NCBI RefSeq assembly: GCF_000237925.1
Contig: NC_031502.1
Location: 31,153,229-31,217,228, forward strand
Length of the DNA stretch: 64,000 bases
Reading direction: 5' to 3'
Origin: Schistosoma mansoni
Taxonomy: Eukaryota > Platyhelminthes > Trematoda > Strigeidida > Schistosomatidae
In this document: in pieces, positions 61,002 through 64,000 of the stretch
Layout of the letters: every line of letters starts with the position of its first letter
Position numbering within the stretch: the first letter of the stretch is position 1
The notes under the pieces: model-generated
What the model was told of the DNA's origin: nothing
The model's database searches: none
The model's input: only the letters and a program-made list of their open reading frames with translations
Position numbers and translations under genes: made by a program

Positions 61002-61341
61002 ATTGAAGTCATGAACCAATCTAAGTTAGACATCCATTGGTAACCTGAAATGACTGAACGGCCGTTTCATTCAAGTATGGGACTACTCTTCAGTACTCAT
61101 TCACCACCCCATGCATGGAAATCGAACCCGGGATCTTCGATCTCGTGCGAAAACACTTAACCTCTAGACTACTGAGCCAGTATCGGAAGGTGTTAATGCC
61201 TAACCCAAATCAACCATATTCGATTGTCTCTGGTAGGTAGCTGCCTGACAGCTGACACGACTCAATTCCATTGAATACGGTTTTTCACTGGAACTCTCGA
61301 GATTTCTTCTCGAAACTGGTCACTAATGAGAACATGACAAT
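61002..61341 (-). mobile_element. SM-alpha-like SINE copy, long form
   Basis: In minus sense this is a pol III-type head (GGCTCAGTAGTCTAGAGG and box B GGGTTCGATTTCC), then CTGAAGAGTAGTCCCATAC, GAATGAAACGGCCG and the common 3' end (ATTGGTTCATGACTTCAAT). Stem II of the hammerhead is disrupted. It aligns along its length with 29,638-30,005, including the flank GAGAAGAAATCTCGAGAGTT (compare GAGAGGTGATTCTCGGAGTT). Confidence 0.75.
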
Positions 61342-61585
61342 CAGGTGTTTAATTTTTGTTATGTTGTATTTAGAACATATTCATTTCATTTATTTTTATC
61401 ACAAACAGTTGTTCAATTAGGATACATGTACTGTGGAATGATTGTTTTCATTACCATTCAGTGCTTTTTAGATATATTTTGTAAAAACGTTATCAAGCTA
61501 TTTGACTTATTGGTTATTACAAAATCCAAAGTTACTTTTTTAAAATTGCACCTAGTTTTTATTTTCCAACTGATAATCTTTCTTA

Positions 61586-61745
61586 ATAGTTGAAATCATG
61601 AGCTTATTGAAGCTAGATCACCATGGAAAAACTGGAAGCACTGGACGGCCGTATCGCTCTATCGTGGGAATCCTCAGTAGTGCGCATCCACGATCCCGCC
61701 TCACGACATTCAAATCCAGGACCTACCATGATTTCAACTATGAAA
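61586..61745 (-). mobile_element. SM-alpha-like SINE, short form with inverted ends
   Basis: It begins TAGTTGAAATCATGAGC and ends CATGATTTCAACTA, so its ends are inverted repeats. It is a shorter relative of the palindromic copy at 36,985-37,212, lacking most of the right arm. In minus sense it has CTGAGGA, but the second core block is GATAC instead of GAAAC, so the ribozyme should be dead. Confidence 0.72.
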
Positions 61746-64000
61746 ATACTGAAATCTCTACAAAGCCCCTTCTGATTATAATCTTTCTTAAGTTGAAAAT
61801 CGTAATTGAAGAGCTTTCAAATATTTATAAGGCATAATTCGTAACCGCTGACGTTATTATTAACGACTGATAAATAAAAGAAATTGATAAAACGATCTGC
61901 TGTTCACTTCTGTCATGAAAAGACTGTATTCATAATGTGAGTATTGGCTTCGTATTGATTGTTAGGAAATGAACTTTAGAATTTGATTCTATCAAATAAT
62001 CACCGTAAACCTCTATTAAAACCTAATAATATAGTGTTAAACTTATCAGAGAAAACTTAGTATTGTTTATTTTATACTGATAGAAGTAAACAATATACTG
62101 AGACTAATATTAATAAAGAAAATTCGACTTCAGTATATGAGAGAACTCTGTTGAATAATGAGACCTCAGTCATTACTAGACGTATAATTCAGTTTAACTA
62201 ATTATTTCACAATCAAATTTTCCCCCAAAAAAATGATTTGTATTTTACTGTAAACTAATGTAATCAAAAAACGTGATTGATTGCTTTATTCCCGACAACA
62301 AACTAAACATACTTGATTATATTTCTGACTGGATTTATTTGCAAAATAATTTTAGTCTTCAGTCGGTAAGTTAATGTCACAGAATATATAAGAACTTTCG
62401 TCTAAATTAGAGCGAATAGTTTCACAGTATTTGGGCTCCGAGTTGATGTAAGACATTTCCTTTAAAAAGCTTGGACCAGATCGTGAGGCGAAACGTTGGA
62501 TTTACTTCAGATTCATTTGCTGAGATTTTACAAATATATTATTCCTATTTAATGTCTAATATCACAGAATGTTTTTTTTCAAAAGTGTAGTCAACACTGT
62601 TTACATACACAGTACTAATTTGTTTATTGTATCAAAGTTAAAGGTCGTTCACATCATAGATCAAATTTAATTAGAAACATATTTCATTCTTGTTTGTAAA
62701 TGTAATAATTTAAGAAGAATAAACGTTTGTGTAGTTGAAATGGAAACATGATGTCTTTCAAGGTTTTTCATGAATTAGTGATCTTATCTAATGAAAAGTT
62801 TCACATTACGGTTATGAACTATTATTAGGCCAAAATTGAATTTCAGTTGTATAACATGTTGTAAAGTGATATTTCTAAGAATGTAATTTTAAAGTTTACT
62901 ATCCACTCCTCAATACTATGTTGCTTTATCTGTCCATTTACAGAAATCTGTCAAAAGATATCTATCCTAAATACAGAGATGGAACTGTTTTAGTTACCAA
63001 AATGGTATTTGATTATGCATGATCTTTCAGTGTTATTATTATTATTATCATGAATAAGGACCTTATTTAAAATCACATTTTCAGTACAATATGAACTCCT
63101 CAGCACAACTACTAGTTTGAACACTTTAACAGTTTAAGGAAAATACTTTTCTGGATCACTCACAGTAAGTTATGTAGGCAATGCTAATTTTTAAGTTTTC
63201 AATAATCAGTGAATAATTTCAGTCCTTAATTTTCATATTTAACTCAAATACTGTGATTAAAATGTAGACTTCATTGATGAATCCATATTCATATACACGG
63301 TCGAAGTTTACGCATTTTGTTGGATGGTATTGAAATAGTTAGAAAGAAAAGATTAATATAATCATGAATCGATTGTTTCTGCCTATCATTTTTTGAGTTA
63401 GCAATCATTTTGAATTCAAACTCTTCATTAACCACTATTCATATTAAATGAAATAGAAACACTAATACTACTTATAGACTTACTAACTCCTTCAGAGTTT
63501 TGATTTCAGTAGTTTCTAACTTAAACCAATTTATGTAAACAATTCAGTTTTTCAGATTTATTAGAAAGGTATACAATATTATTTAATAGATTATGTAGAA
63601 CGATTCAGAAAAAATATTTTGAAGAGTTATCTTCATCATAATTAAATGTCAAATAAATTCATTGACAGTTTCAAAAGATGATGTGATTTGAACTAAATTG
63701 ACAACTGAAAGTGACAAAAATAACTTCTCCATTAATAACATTTTATTAGTTGTACAAAACCCTACAAAAAATTATATATTCAGAAGAAAATTAAGTGTCA
63801 CAATATGTCAACATTTAAAAGTTATGGACTAAGATATATTTATACATCTTTTGAACCATAAAAGCCAATGGCAGTGGACGGTTAATCTAAAACCAATATA
63901 TCATGTATTAATATCGAATTTTATCTCAATACATATTCTCTGATTACTGAATTTCAACGAATAGCTTAACGTCAGATGGCACTAGGATGATAATAACTGA
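61746..64000. other. Window end, no gene recognised
   Basis: AT-rich sequence with no open frame above 60 codons and no clear repeat. Confidence 0.4.

Noticed and set aside
1-64000. CRISPR arrays, operons or bacterial-type regulatory signals
   Set aside because: The DNA is eukaryotic with spliced genes, and no regularly spaced direct repeats were seen.

Overview
The window is AT-rich, intron-rich nuclear DNA of a parasitic flatworm, most likely Schistosoma (genus fairly sure, species not). The reasons are (i) tRNA-derived SINEs carrying hammerhead-ribozyme cores like the schistosome SM-alpha family, (ii) a mix of CR1-like and RTE-like non-LTR elements, a Ty3/Gypsy LTR element and a Merlin-type DNA transposon, all known from schistosomes, and (iii) a gene whose first introns are only 32-37 nt while later ones exceed 1 kb, a known schistosome pattern. 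Four host genes can be read by assembling exons with matching phases. Names rest on remembered family similarity, not on a search. Layout: 547-1030 (-) is a two-exon EF-hand protein resembling EFCAB11. 1733-4560 is a young LTR retrotransposon (443-bp LTRs with one difference seen by eye, 5-bp target duplication) that has lost most of pol. 4566-10.4 kb is gene-free, with a MITE-like inverted-repeat element, a CR1 endonuclease relic and a Merlin-related repeat. 10.5-15.15 kb (-) is a nearly full-length CR1-like element with an open ORF1 and an ORF2 broken by five stops and one frameshift. 15.2-22.5 kb holds a Merlin transposase relic beside telomere-like repeats and an unidentified broken ORF near 20.5 kb. 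22,518-27,657 (+) is a complete seven-exon NME7 gene (371 aa; DM10 plus two NDK domains). 29.6-30.0 kb is a SINE. 31,210-43,212 (-) holds eleven exons of an ECT2-type RhoGEF (876 aa visible; DH, PH and tail), whose introns contain an RTE relic, a palindromic hammerhead SINE and other repeats. 44.1-45.1 kb and 47.1-50.2 kb (-) are further retroelement relics. 55,201-59,537 (-) holds the last two exons of a DEG/ENaC channel; its intron contains a 200-N gap inside a SINE insertion with a second hammerhead core. 59.6-64 kb is non-coding, with two more SINE copies. The genes have unrelated roles: calcium binding, a ciliary or microtubule NDK-like protein, a cytokinesis GEF and an ion channel. They show no operon-like arrangement. 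Most of the remaining structure comes from transposable elements.
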